A stretch of 39,870 nucleotides of DNA from Methanobacterium sp. UBA353 (GCA_002496805.1 DALO01000015.1:64370-104239); one strand, 5' to 3'. Positions 14,853-23,762 are shown, numbered from the stretch's first letter. A program made the numbers and translations. Notes: generated by a model from the sequence alone, not told the origin.

Positions 14853-16362
14853 ATCCTAACTCCTTAAGATTATCTTTAATTTCCCGTTCCAGTTCCTCGG
14901 ATTTTTTAAATTGTTCTGCTAATTCGGCTGTGAGTTTTTTCATTTTTTCTTCGAATTCTTCGGGGTCTTCTTCTTCCTCTACGTAACCAACATACCGTCC
15001 GGGTGTGAGGATGTAGTCATGTTTTTTCACATCATCCACTGTGACGCTCTTACAGAATCCACGCACATCTTCATATTTGCCACCTTCACCTCTCCAACTA
15101 TGATATATTCCGGCGATCTCTTGCACATCCTCGTCGGTTAATTCGCGGTGGGTGCGGTCTGCCATGTAGCCCATTTTACGGGCATCAATAAATAGAATCT
15201 CATTTTTTCGGTTACGGAAGCGATTATTATTTTTGTCTCTACTTAAAAACCATAAACATGCTGGAATGCCTGTATTGTAGAATAGTTGTGATGGTAAGGC
15301 TACCATGCAATCTACCAGATCTGCTTTGACTATTTTTTCTCGGATTTTCCCTTCTCGTCCTCCTGCGGACATTGATCCGTTGGCTAGTACAAAGCCTGCT
15401 ATTCCTGTGGGTGATAGGTGGTGGATGAAGTGTTGCACCCATGCGAAGTTGGCATTCCTTTTAGGGGGTAAACCATATTTCCAGCGTTGGTCATCTTCTA
15501 AAAGTTCAGCTTTCCAGTCTTTGTCGTTGAATGGTGGGTTTGCCAATATGTAATCAGCTTTCAGGTCGCGATGTTTGTCTTCGGTGAAACTGTCTCCCCA
15601 TTGTATGTTGGAATCTATTCCTCTTATGGCGAGGTTTATTTTGCACAGTCTCCATGTGGTCTGATTGGATTCTTGGCCATAGATGGCTATGTCACCAAGT
15701 TTGCCTTCGTGTGCTTCTACGAATTTCTCTGATTGTACAAACATCCCACCAGATCCACAACAAGGGTCGTAGATCCTACCAGAGTAGGGTTCAATCATTT
15801 CAACTAGTACTTTAACTATACTGCGGGGTGTGTAAAATTGTCCTCCTTTTTTTCCTTCAGCATTGGCGAATTGTCCTAAGAAGTACTCATAAACACGGCC
15901 CAGTATGTCCTTGGATTTACTTTCTCTATCTCCAAGTCCAATAGTACCGATCAGATCGATTATCCCACCAAGGCTTTTTTTATCAAGAGCTTCCCGTGCG
16001 TAATCCTTGGGTAGAACACCTTTGAGGTTGGGGTTGTCTTTTTCTATGGCATCCATGGCATCATCAATAAGTTTACCAATATCTGGTTGCTTGGCACGGT
16101 CCTGGAGGTAGTCCCATCTGGCTTCGTGTGGAACCCAAAATACATTTAGTGCTATGTATTCGTCTTTATCTTCGGGATCTGCATATTCATCAGCTTCTAG
16201 TCCTGCATGTACTTCTAGGAATGCGTCGGAGATGTATTTTAAGAAAATTAGTCCGAGTACTACGTGTTTGTATTCTGCAGCATCCATATTGTTTCGTAGT
16301 TTATCTGCCGAAGCCCATAGTTTCTGCTCGAATCCCAAGTTCGCACCATTGTTTTTTGCCAT
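14842..16362 (-). CDS. hsdM: Type I restriction-modification DNA methyltransferase HsdM
   Basis: N6-adenine methyltransferase subunit, 506 residues. The N-terminal HsdM helical domain (about 10-150) contains LRNNMDAAEYKHVVLGLIFL. The catalytic core has GQFYTPRSIVKVLVEMI, the SAM-binding motif DPCCGSGG (199-206) and the catalytic motif NPPF (275-278). The C-terminal end is a long charged helix (EEEEDPEEFEEKMKKL), as expected for contact with HsdS. It is first in the operon hsdM-hsdS-hsdR. The start ATG at 16362 has only a weak ribosome site. The AT-rich region upstream (about 16385-16430, with ATATATAC-like boxes) should hold the promoter. The system looks complete and functional. Confidence 0.96.
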   Translation of the reverse strand: MAKNNGANLGFEQKLWASADKLRNNMDAAEYKHVVLGLIFLKYISDAFLEVHAGLEADEYADPEDKDEYIALNVFWVPHEARWDYLQDRAKQPDIGKLIDDAMDAIEKDNPNLKGVLPKDYAREALDKKSLGGIIDLIGTIGLGDRESKSKDILGRVYEYFLGQFANAEGKKGGQFYTPRSIVKVLVEMIEPYSGRIYDPCCGSGGMFVQSEKFVEAHEGKLGDIAIYGQESNQTTWRLCKINLAIRGIDSNIQWGDSFTEDKHRDLKADYILANPPFNDKDWKAELLEDDQRWKYGLPPKRNANFAWVQHFIHHLSPTGIAGFVLANGSMSAGGREGKIREKIVKADLVDCMVALPSQLFYNTGIPACLWFLSRDKNNNRFRNRKNEILFIDARKMGYMADRTHRELTDEDVQEIAGIYHSWRGEGGKYEDVRGFCKSVTVDDVKKHDYILTPGRYVGYVEEEEDPEEFEEKMKKLTAELAEQFKKSEELEREIKDNLKELGYEL

Positions 16363-16950
16363 GATTATTACAACCTAATAATAATACATGATGTATATAT
16401 TTTCAATAATGTCCATATATTTTTCTATTTCTTAACGATGGATACGTACTGTAAAAACAAAAACATCAGAATAAATTAGTAATATTACTTATTTTCTCTA
16501 ATTTCGGTAATTGGGATGAAATCGAAGCTTAAAATTTAGTTATCATGAAATAATTCTGGGCAGTAAGCTAAAAAGAAGTGTTGGTGGTTGTATGGATGTG
16601 GATCGTTATATATGTGGGTGATGGGTTCATTTTTGGCTATTTTTATTGTCTTAAATTCTTAATGGTTTTCTTATTTTGGTGTGGGTGTGACCATTAAATA
16701 TAACGACATTTTTATATTAACACCCTATGCATTCAAATTCATCATTTCAGTTAACTTCGTTTCTTGGGAGAATAGGGGGTGGATGATACTCATCTTGTGT
16801 GTGACGGTATCGTTTAAAAGATTTATGCATGAAATAAATCTGTGATCATTGTCAACCACTATTTAATCCAACAATCGATAGTTTAATTTAGGATTGTGAA
16901 TTATAATAAAAAATAGAATACTTCGATTGGAATCGTTAGGAGATACACTG
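16363..16950. other. Gene-free AT-rich border between restriction island and core genes
   Basis: These 588 bases separate hsdM (leftward) from the ACT-domain gene (rightward). They should contain two divergent promoters: TATA-like stretches near 16395-16430 for hsdM, and possibly near 16860-16900 for the next gene. No RNA gene, repeat family or credible ORF was recognised. The change from accessory to conserved genes occurs here. Confidence 0.5.
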
Positions 16951-17607
16951 ATGGGTGAAATTGCCTTAAACATAAAGGCCCTTAACCGGCCAGGAGTTCT
17001 GAGGGACATAACTGAGATAACAGCTCTTTGTGAGATTAACATAACTTACACTCACCTTTTTCTTGAAGATAAAGACCATACATCCGTTTACATGGAGTTA
17101 GAAGCTGTAAAAAATGTGGAAGAATTCATGGAGAATATTAGGAGTTTCGAAGCGGTGATCAGTGTTGAGGAGTGCCTTTCACTACATGAAATCTATGGTA
17201 AGAGGATCATTATCATTGGTGGTGGTGCACAGGTAGCTATGGTTGCTCAAGGGGCCATTACTGAGTCAGATCGTCATAACATCAGGGGGGAACATATTAG
17301 TGTGGACACCATCCCTCTTGTGGGTGAAGAAAACCTTAAAGAAGCTGTTTCTGCTGTTGGAAGACTTCCAAGGGTGGGTGCCCTGGTTTTAGCTGGATCT
17401 TTAATGGGTGGGAAAATTACTGAAGCTATTAAGGAGATCAAGAAAAACCATGATGTGTTTATCATCAGCCTCAACATGCCAGGCAGTGTTACAAATGAGG
17501 CAGATTTAGTGGTTACAGATCCTATACAGGCAGGGGTGATGGCGGTGATGGCTGTGGCAGATACGGCTATCTTTGATATTAAAAAATTAGGGAAAAGAAT
17601 ATTCTGA
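16951..17607 (+). CDS. ACT-domain / DUF5612 family protein
   Basis: A 218-residue protein. The N-terminal ACT domain (about 1-75: EIALNIKALNRPGVLRDITE, a typical ligand-binding strand-helix pattern) is followed by a C-terminal part with IIIIGGGAQVAMVAQGAI (about 88-105) and a loop of Gly-rich segments (LVLAGSLMGGKITEAI). This layout matches the DUF5612 proteins of methanogens. ACT domains usually bind amino acids, so a regulatory role in amino acid metabolism is likely but not established. The ATG at 16951 is chosen because AGGAG ends 8 bases upstream; an in-frame TTG at 16927 has no ribosome site. A single gene with a hairpin terminator behind it. Confidence 0.82.
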   Translation: MGEIALNIKALNRPGVLRDITEITALCEINITYTHLFLEDKDHTSVYMELEAVKNVEEFMENIRSFEAVISVEECLSLHEIYGKRIIIIGGGAQVAMVAQGAITESDRHNIRGEHISVDTIPLVGEENLKEAVSAVGRLPRVGALVLAGSLMGGKITEAIKEIKKNHDVFIISLNMPGSVTNEADLVVTDPIQAGVMAVMAVADTAIFDIKKLGKRIF

Positions 17608-17640
17608 ATATTTAAACGGTAAAAAAAGGAATTTATTTTA

Positions 17641-17663
17641 AAGGAAAAACTGCTTTTTTCCCT
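17641..17663. terminator. Bidirectional hairpin terminator
   Basis: AAGGAAAAA and TTTTTTCCCTT form a stem with one unpaired position around the loop CTGC, between two convergent genes (stops at 17607 and 17686). A-rich on one side and T-rich on the other, it can act in both directions. Confidence 0.6.
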
Positions 17664-17685
17664 TAATTTTCTTTTCAGGATGATT

Positions 17686-17967
17686 TTAACTCATTTCAAT
17701 GGCTCTGATGAGTCGGCTTGCTTCATTTTTAAGGTCAACGTCGGTAATGTCTCCACTTTCTCGGACTTTCAGTGCTAATTGCAACACTTTTGACACATCG
17801 CTGGGTTTGAGAGTTTCTGCCATCTCCAGATAAGTTTGCCCTTCCTTATCCTCGATCACCACATCTTTTTCAGCCATCATATTCAACAGGCCTTTGCAAA
17901 CACCTAAAATGCTGGTGTCTTCAACAGTTTCACACTTTTTCAGGAGTTCTTCAGTTTTTTCATCCAT
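17686..17967 (-). CDS. Hypothetical protein, conserved-looking (93 aa)
   Basis: An acidic, helical protein without membrane segments or cysteine motifs beyond C12 and C24. It contains ILGVCKGLLNMMAEKD and LKPSDVSKVLQLALKVRESG, suggestive of a small helical bundle. The ATG at 17967 has the ribosome site GGTGAT at good spacing. The gene stands alone between two plus-strand genes. I do not recognise the family. The clean start and charged composition support a real gene. Confidence 0.7.
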   Translation of the reverse strand: MDEKTEELLKKCETVEDTSILGVCKGLLNMMAEKDVVIEDKEGQTYLEMAETLKPSDVSKVLQLALKVRESGDITDVDLKNEASRLIRAIEMS

Positions 17968-18218
17968 GATATCACCAGTTATAATATGTTCATAAATTTA
18001 TATTATATTATCTGTATCTGCAGAATCACAGATTTAAGAGATAGATTAGAATAATTAATATATGGAATCACCAATAAATATTGACCTATACATGTGGGAC
18101 TATAATAATTATATCCAATATTATGCCTATTACCGGGTTTATCTGGATAAATTTGGATTTAATAAGCTATTCCAGTTTGAATAAGATTCATGGTATTATG
18201 TTGAGAGGTGAAAAAAAT

Positions 18219-18722
18219 ATGGCACTCCACTGTGATCGCATGGATGGGCTGGTTGTTAAATCAGCTGAAGAGGCTCTGGAAATGGAAAACATCAATTATG
18301 TGATTCCTTTTATAAAGGAAAAGTATGAGGATGAGTTAAAAGACGCCTTTGAAAGAACAGTAGTGGTTAGGGAACTATCTGGTGCTGCTGCTGAACTAGC
18401 TGACTACTGGTTTTTTGAAACTGCAGTGAGGTTACATCTAAAAGGCAGAGGCATATCCTACACTGGACTTAAACCCACCAATATAAAAGGAGAACCTATT
18501 ATTAACATGGCTAATCAGGCAGTTAAATCTGAAAATCTGAACGATCTGATGAATTTCATTTTAAGCTCCATTCAGGAGGATATTGAGGCCCGGTTTGACG
18601 ATGTATTGTCAAAAAAAGATTACGATGTAAATGATGTGGATGATGCCCGGGACTATGCTGATGCAATTTTAAACTTTTTTGGCTATCTTCAAACGTTAAT
18701 TGAGTTCATGGAAGAAGGGTGA
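18219..18722 (+). CDS. DUF6448-like protein (167 aa)
   Basis: The protein begins MALHCDRMDGLVVKSAEEAL and contains VVVRELSGAAAELADYWFFE and GRGISYTGLKPTNIKGEPII. This matches what I remember of the DUF6448 family (x-LHCDxMDGPVV...YTGLKP), whose function is unknown. The start is the ATG at 18219, with GAGGTGA 7 bases upstream; a longer frame from 18081 has no ribosome site and a non-matching hydrophobic extension. It has no signal peptide. H4, C5 and D6 are candidate metal ligands. The upstream 250 bases hold the promoter region and no other gene. The cupin gene follows after 89 bases and may be co-transcribed. Confidence 0.75.
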   Translation: MALHCDRMDGLVVKSAEEALEMENINYVIPFIKEKYEDELKDAFERTVVVRELSGAAAELADYWFFETAVRLHLKGRGISYTGLKPTNIKGEPIINMANQAVKSENLNDLMNFILSSIQEDIEARFDDVLSKKDYDVNDVDDARDYADAILNFFGYLQTLIEFMEEG

Positions 18723-18811
18723 AAATGGGAACAAAGCTTATTTATTAGTTTTTAAATCAATTAGAATTAACATAAACTAAAAATTTCATGGTATATTGAG
18801 GTGAATGTAAA

Positions 18812-19135
18812 ATGTCCGATGAGTTGAAATCAGTTGTAATATATTTGGAAGAGTTGCTTGACTATCAGGAAGGCGCAGTTGTAAGTAGAGAAATAATCCG
18901 TAAGGAAACTGGTACCGTAACCATATTCGCTTTTGATAAAGGAGAAGGATTAAGCGAACACACAGCTCCTTTTGATGCAATGGTGCAAATAATTGATGGG
19001 AAGGCAGAGATAATCATTTCCGGTAAAAAGTACATCCTGGAGAAGGGAGACATGATTATAATGCCGGCTGATGAACCCCATGCCTTACTTGCCATTGAAA
19101 GGTATAAAATGATTCTAACCATGGTCAGGTCATGA
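18812..19135 (+). CDS. Small cupin-domain protein
   Basis: A single-domain cupin of 107 residues. Cupin motif 1 is around LSEHTAPFDAMVQIIDGKAE (H50, with acidic and His positions of the metal site partly replaced). Motif 2 is GDMIIMPADEPHALLAIERY (His in PHAL). Such proteins may bind a metal and a small molecule; the substrate is not predictable. The ATG at 18812 follows GAGGTGA. It is followed by a T-tract and the convergent homoserine dehydrogenase gene. Confidence 0.85.
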   Translation: MSDELKSVVIYLEELLDYQEGAVVSREIIRKETGTVTIFAFDKGEGLSEHTAPFDAMVQIIDGKAEIIISGKKYILEKGDMIIMPADEPHALLAIERYKMILTMVRS

Positions 19136-19143
19136 TCAAACCC

Positions 19144-19172
19144 ACTTTTTTATTATAATGCCTTTTTTTAGA
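19144..19172. terminator. T-tracts between convergent cupin and hom genes
   Basis: Two T-runs (six and seven T) follow the cupin stop within 35 bases. They suit T-tract termination of the plus-strand transcript; only a short AT-rich stretch serves the opposite strand. Confidence 0.4.
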
Positions 19173-20454
19173 GTAGTCTGATGATCAAGGTTTCTTCTTT
19201 AACGAAATCCAGTTTATCAATAAGCTGGATGGCTTTTTGCATATTTTTTTCCAGTGAATGATGGGTTATCATGAATATGGGAATTGCTTCACTATGATCT
19301 GCTTTTTTTTGGCTCACAGATTCTATACTTATCTTGTGATCGCTTAAGATGCCTGATATGGTGTGAAGCACGCCTGGTTTGTCTAATGCAGTTATTCGCA
19401 TGTAATATTTGGACTCCACATTGGACATGTCTTTGATCTTTTTTGCCTTTCCCTGTGGGGGTCCGTAGTTTACTGGTTTTTCCATATCCTGGATTATGTC
19501 TATGCAGTCTGCCACTACGGCACTGGCAGTGGGCATCATTCCTGCACCCTGCCCATACATAAGCACAGGCCCCACAATATCACCAACAATGTAAACTGCA
19601 TTAAAAACATTATTAACCGATGCTAACAAATGATTTTGAGGTATGAGGGTTGGATGCACTCTTATTTCAAGTTCACCTGCCTCATCAATTTGGGCTATGG
19701 CTAAAAGTTTAACTACTGCGCTTAATTCTTCCCTGGCGAATTTAATGTCATCAGGAGTGATCTTGGTTATGCCTTCCACATGGAACTTGTCCTGATCCAC
19801 ATAAACTCCGAAGCTAAGCATGCTCAGTATGATAAGTTTTTGGGCAGTATCATGACCTTCAATATCAAAAGTGGGGTCCTGTTCTGCGTAACCCATTAAC
19901 TGGGCTTCTTTTAGAACCACATCAAAATCAAGTCCTGCATCAGCCATTTTACTTAGAATGTAATTGGCTGTTCCATTGATAATTCCATAAACTGTTTTTA
20001 TATTGTTAGCAGCCAAACCATCATTTAATGGTGCAAGTAGGGGAATTCCTCCCCCAACACTGGCCTCAAAACATACTCTGACCCTGTTTTTTGATGCACA
20101 GTCTATGATTTCTTGCCAATGTTTTGCCAGCAAGGCTTTGTTGGCTGTTACTACGTGTTTACCATTTTCCATGGCCTTTAGAATGAAACTTAATGCTGGT
20201 TGATAACCTCCAATAAGTTCAATGACAATGTCAATTTCATCATCTTCCAAGATATCATCTACATTGGTTGATAAAATCTCGGGATCTACTTCCACGCCAC
20301 GGTCAGCAGTTATGTCCAGATCAACAATTCGTTTTAGTTTAACCTTTTTATGCACTTTTTCTTCAATAAGATTAGTATTCTGGTTTAAAGTAGCTACAAA
20401 ACCACTTCCAATAGTTCCGAAACCTATAAGTCCTATATGGATAGTTTCATTCAT
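19168..20454 (-). CDS. hom: Homoserine dehydrogenase
   Basis: Reduces aspartate semialdehyde to homoserine with NAD(P)H, on the path to threonine and methionine. The N-terminal nucleotide-binding loop is GLIGFGTIGSGFV (about 9-21). The middle carries GGIPLLAPLNDGLAANNIK and GIINGTANYILSKM, characteristic of the family, and MGYAEQDPTFDIEGHDTAQK. A C-terminal ACT domain (YYMRITALDKPGVLHTISGI) suggests feedback control by an amino acid, as in many bacterial enzymes. The start is ATG 20454 with GGAAGG upstream, overlapping the stop of the nucleotidyltransferase-like gene by four bases (ATGA). The two are therefore translationally coupled, although they have no obvious shared function. 428 residues, normal length. 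Confidence 0.96.
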   Translation of the reverse strand: MNETIHIGLIGFGTIGSGFVATLNQNTNLIEEKVHKKVKLKRIVDLDITADRGVEVDPEILSTNVDDILEDDEIDIVIELIGGYQPALSFILKAMENGKHVVTANKALLAKHWQEIIDCASKNRVRVCFEASVGGGIPLLAPLNDGLAANNIKTVYGIINGTANYILSKMADAGLDFDVVLKEAQLMGYAEQDPTFDIEGHDTAQKLIILSMLSFGVYVDQDKFHVEGITKITPDDIKFAREELSAVVKLLAIAQIDEAGELEIRVHPTLIPQNHLLASVNNVFNAVYIVGDIVGPVLMYGQGAGMMPTASAVVADCIDIIQDMEKPVNYGPPQGKAKKIKDMSNVESKYYMRITALDKPGVLHTISGILSDHKISIESVSQKKADHSEAIPIFMITHHSLEKNMQKAIQLIDKLDFVKEETLIIRLL

Positions 20455-21494
20455 AATTTTCCTTCCCAATCACTTTTTTTTAAATTTTTCAATTTAATGT
20501 ATTCGCCCAGAGATTCTCTGGTAGTTCCTACGATTAGACGGTAATATGTTGTTCTGCCTGTAACTTTTTCCAGCTTTCCTCGGGCAGTTATGATCTCTCC
20601 GTCTCTGGCTTGACCAGAATAAGTGTGTGTGTAAGAAGCTACTTCTTTAATGGGCACATTGGGACCTTCTATTATATTCACATCTTCCACCTGGTAGACA
20701 GCTGGATTGTCAAAGGCAGCCAATGCATCACTAACTGTGGCTTCAAGTTGGACTGTACCGCATGGTTCGAAAGTTTCCTCACCATATGTTCCCTGGATCT
20801 CATCCCATTTTCTAGTGGCTAAAATGTCAAATAAAGTCCCATCAATAACTCCCCTGTTATTTTTACGTTGTTCATACCATTTGAATTCGCCGTAAGATAA
20901 AGTGGAATCTTTAATACGTTTATCATAAAGCCGAGCCCAATAATCATTTGTTATTGGTTTTAAAAGACTTTCACTGTCATTTTTAAGTGATTCAAAGGTT
21001 TTCATTGCTTTTTGATGATTTTTAAGGCCGTAAATTACAAAATCGATGTCAGATATTTGTTGATTGTACAATCCGGGCAGTACTGATCCAGAGATGCCTA
21101 AATATTTTTGTCCAATCCCGGTCTCTTCTCTAAATATATCAGAGACTTTAATCACCTTTGATAGAAGTTCGTCAGGTGAGGGTTGGTTTATTATCTCTTT
21201 CAGACGTTTTGAAGGATTTAATATCTTTTTCACTTTTTTTGTTGGGACGCCCATCATTTCAACGCCAGTAACCTTACAATCAAAAAGATATTCTGTAAAA
21301 CCATCATTTAAAAAATTGTATGCTTGTTTTGAGTCCAATTTACTATATTTAGAACCATTAAGAGATCTGTCGCCATTAAGATCTGGAATGTAACGTAAAA
21401 ATGAAAGTATCCGGTCATTGGGATGGAGATAGGTGGTGGTAGCAAAGAAAAGATCGTCTTTGGTGTAGATAAAATCTCGAACTCTGGCTTGCAT
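20451..21494 (-). CDS. Nucleotidyltransferase-like protein
   Basis: A 347-residue protein with a polymerase-beta-type nucleotidyltransferase signature: GISGSVLPGLYNQQISDIDF followed by VIYG (about residues 142-165), i.e. GS...SDID with two catalytic aspartates. The N-terminal part (RILSFLRYIPDLNG) and the C-terminal half (VTGRTTYYRLIVGTTRESLG) are unfamiliar and could bind the substrate. Members of this group occur next to homoserine dehydrogenase in Methanobacteriales, to my memory. The substrate is unknown; RNA or small-molecule nucleotidylation are both possible. The start ATG is 33 bases from the divergent PPC-domain gene, leaving almost no room for separate promoters. The end is coupled to hom by ATGA. 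Confidence 0.8.
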   Translation of the reverse strand: MQARVRDFIYTKDDLFFATTTYLHPNDRILSFLRYIPDLNGDRSLNGSKYSKLDSKQAYNFLNDGFTEYLFDCKVTGVEMMGVPTKKVKKILNPSKRLKEIINQPSPDELLSKVIKVSDIFREETGIGQKYLGISGSVLPGLYNQQISDIDFVIYGLKNHQKAMKTFESLKNDSESLLKPITNDYWARLYDKRIKDSTLSYGEFKWYEQRKNNRGVIDGTLFDILATRKWDEIQGTYGEETFEPCGTVQLEATVSDALAAFDNPAVYQVEDVNIIEGPNVPIKEVASYTHTYSGQARDGEIITARGKLEKVTGRTTYYRLIVGTTRESLGEYIKLKNLKKSDWEGKL

Positions 21495-21527
21495 GCATTA
21501 ATTTAATGAAAGGCAACATTATTAAAT

Positions 21528-21911
21528 ATGATAGTTAAAAGATTAATACCTGGCCAAGACCTCAAGGGGTCCTTGGAAGATATTCAAGACAGGAATAATT
21601 TAAAATCAGGGATAATTATCTGTATGGTGGGCAGTCTTGATAAAGCAGTTCTTAGAATGGCTGATGGGAATAAAAATGTCCTAGTTGGGCCATTGGAAAT
21701 TGTTTCTGCCACTGGAACCCTGGCTGTTAATGGGGTTCACATTCACCTGGCGGTTGCTGATGATAGTGGGCATGTCACTGGAGGACATCTCATGGAAGGT
21801 AGTCTGGTGAATACTACAGTTGAATTATGTATTTTAGATCCAGATAAGATTTTTAAACGAGAATTTGACCCTGATACTGGTTATAATGAGCTTATGATTC
21901 TGGATGAGTAA
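21528..21911 (+). CDS. PPC/DUF296 domain protein
   Basis: A 127-residue single-domain protein. The family signature is visible as GIIICMVGSLDKAVLRM, the VHIHLAVAD strand and GHVTGGHLMEGSLV, the His-rich core (HxH...GGH) that binds metal in DUF296 trimers. Some homologues have been described as DNA-binding in fusion with AT-hooks, but this one has no hook. The ATG at 21528 has no ribosome site and may be leaderless. It is followed after 21 bases by the DUF366 gene, probably in one transcript with it. Confidence 0.88.
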   Translation: MIVKRLIPGQDLKGSLEDIQDRNNLKSGIIICMVGSLDKAVLRMADGNKNVLVGPLEIVSATGTLAVNGVHIHLAVADDSGHVTGGHLMEGSLVNTTVELCILDPDKIFKREFDPDTGYNELMILDE

Positions 21912-21932
21912 TATTTTTGTAGGTGATTCTTT

Positions 21933-22505
21933 GTGAAAATGATAAAGCTTGAACCCGGCCTTAAGTATGATGGTAGCCAGATTAAACCGATGTGGGCCTT
22001 CCAGAAGTTGGGGGTGAAGGGTTCCAGTATTGTGAGTTGGATAGGGCCAATGGATATAAAGTCAGACGAGTTGGTTGATTATGAAGATGTGGGTTTGGAG
22101 ATTAAATCAGATGAAATGATCCATTTTGTAGTAGAACATTTTGATGTCCAACCGGCTGATATGAGGCTGTGTTATCATAGGCAAAGAATTTTAGTTATGA
22201 TTGTGCAGGATTTGTTCGGTGAAATAGGTATTAAAACCCATAGAAAAGGGGATGATCTGTACTTTGATGATGGAAAACTCAGTGTTTCTATAGCATCATG
22301 TTCAGTCAGTAGCATGAAGATCCATTTTGCCGTGAATCTCACTACCACGGGAACACCGAATGATGTTAAAACAGCAGGATTGCTGGAATCTTCAAGAGAC
22401 CTTGACATGAATATGATTTCTAAACTCCCTGATAAAATTTCAGAAACATATATTGATGAGATTAAGGACATAGAAGAAGATATTGCCAAAACCAAGGTAT
22501 TTTAA
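21933..22505 (+). CDS. DUF366 family protein
   Basis: A 190-residue archaeal protein. The sequence pattern YDGSQIKPMWAFQKLGVKGS and SWIGPMDI followed by FVVEHFDVQPADMRLCYHRQ matches DUF366. Its function is not established. The start is a GTG at 21933 with AGGTGA six bases upstream. It lies between the PPC protein and queD-queE, suggesting a link with deazapurine or cofactor metabolism, which is inference only. No membrane segment or signal peptide is present. Confidence 0.85.
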   Translation: MKMIKLEPGLKYDGSQIKPMWAFQKLGVKGSSIVSWIGPMDIKSDELVDYEDVGLEIKSDEMIHFVVEHFDVQPADMRLCYHRQRILVMIVQDLFGEIGIKTHRKGDDLYFDDGKLSVSIASCSVSSMKIHFAVNLTTTGTPNDVKTAGLLESSRDLDMNMISKLPDKISETYIDEIKDIEEDIAKTKVF

Positions 22506-22553
22506 TTATTCAAATAGAAGTTAAATTTCATAATTTAAAAAGAAGGTTAATAA

Positions 22554-23036
22554 ATGAAAATAGTGATTAATGGAATACATGCTAATTTACGCTTTGCATC
22601 TGCCCATATGATCCCCTGTCACCAGTTCTGCGGGGGAATCCATGGACATTCCTACCATGTGGATGTAACTGTAGAGGGGGAACGTGGTGGAGAATTTGGA
22701 TTCGTGGTGGATTTTAAAACAGTTAAAGGACTGGTAAGGGAAATATGCAAAAAACTTGATCATAAACTTCTCATACCAGAAAAAAGCAAAGAAATAGAAT
22801 TTAAAAATATTGATGGGTACGTAGAGTTTTCTATTAAGGATAAAGAATACAAAATCCCAAGAGAAGACTGTTGTCTCCTTCCACTACCCTCTACTTCTGC
22901 TGAAGCATTGTCACAGTACTTTGTAGAAAAGCTTTTCCAAGGCCTGGCAGGGGAAGGGGTGGATATCAAAACCATGGAGATCTGTGTGAATGAAGGCATA
23001 GGTCAAGGGGCTTGTTTCACGAAAACTGCTGAATAA
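22554..23036 (+). CDS. queD: 6-carboxytetrahydropterin synthase QueD (PTPS family)
   Basis: Converts 7,8-dihydroneopterin triphosphate to 6-carboxytetrahydropterin on the way to preQ0, the precursor of archaeosine in tRNA. Zinc ligands H18 (SAH), H30 and H32 (HGH) are present, and the catalytic Cys is C26, four residues before HGH. The C-terminal part has STSAEALSQYFVEKL and ICVNEG, with the substrate-binding Glu. 160 residues, somewhat longer than bacterial QueD because of an insert around 75-110. A weak ribosome site AAGGTTA precedes the ATG. queE follows 13 bases after the stop. Confidence 0.93.
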   Translation: MKIVINGIHANLRFASAHMIPCHQFCGGIHGHSYHVDVTVEGERGGEFGFVVDFKTVKGLVREICKKLDHKLLIPEKSKEIEFKNIDGYVEFSIKDKEYKIPREDCCLLPLPSTSAEALSQYFVEKLFQGLAGEGVDIKTMEICVNEGIGQGACFTKTAE

Positions 23037-23049
23037 TGGGGGATTCAAT

Positions 23050-23751
23050 ATAAAAGCTCGCATTTTGGAAATATTTTCCAGTATTCAGGGTGAAGGAATG
23101 CTTTTAGGCAGGAGACAGGTCTTCGTAAGGTTTTCTGGATGTAACCTTAACTGCAACTATTGTGACACGCCTTCAAGCCGTGATTCGAATTATGGAAATG
23201 AATTTAGTGTTGAAACCTTATACAAAAAAATAGATGAACTTATAACTCCTGATTTTCATTCTATTTCATTAACCGGGGGAGAACCATTATTACATGCGGA
23301 TTTTATTAAGGATTTATTAGAAAAATATAATTTACCTACTCTTTTAGAGACGAATGGTTCTTTACCTGATGAAATCACTAAATTAACAGAAGTCATAGAC
23401 TATGTTTCATTAGATATCAAATTACCTGAACATGAGGCAGTTTCTAACTGGGATGATCTCATGAATAGGGAGATTGAATCCATAAAGATATTAATAGAAG
23501 AGGGGATAAATACTTACTGTAAGTTGGTAGTACAACCCTCAACACAGACAGACACTGTGGGCTTTATATCAGCTAGAATAAAGGAAGAAATCCCTGATAC
23601 ATCCAAATTGCCCCTGATAATTCAACCCTCGAGTCCTCTGGAATATTGGGCTGAAAAAAATCAGAGGTTACTGGAAATTTCCGAGAAGGCAGGAGAACAT
23701 TTAAACGTTTTAACTATACCTCAAGTTCATAAGCTTCTCAAACTGAAATAG
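23050..23751 (+). CDS. queE: 7-carboxy-7-deazaguanine synthase QueE (radical SAM)
   Basis: Radical SAM enzyme that turns 6-carboxytetrahydropterin into 7-carboxy-7-deazaguanine. The motif EIFSSIQGEG starts the domain. The iron-sulfur ligands are in SGCNLNCNYCDT (CxxxCxxC), then LTGGEPLLH and LDIKLPEHE. There is no ATG in frame near the beginning. A TTG at 23065 would start exactly at EIF, but it lacks a ribosome site at normal distance. An ATA at 23050 follows GGGGGA (23038-23043) by six bases and adds five residues (KARIL after the first), matching the usual lead-in of this family. AUA initiation is therefore proposed; TTG remains possible. Spacing to the CBS gene behind it is only 11 bases. 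Confidence 0.88.
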   Translation: MKARILEIFSSIQGEGMLLGRRQVFVRFSGCNLNCNYCDTPSSRDSNYGNEFSVETLYKKIDELITPDFHSISLTGGEPLLHADFIKDLLEKYNLPTLLETNGSLPDEITKLTEVIDYVSLDIKLPEHEAVSNWDDLMNREIESIKILIEEGINTYCKLVVQPSTQTDTVGFISARIKEEIPDTSKLPLIIQPSSPLEYWAEKNQRLLEISEKAGEHLNVLTIPQVHKLLKLK

Positions 23752-23762
23752 GAGGCATATAG

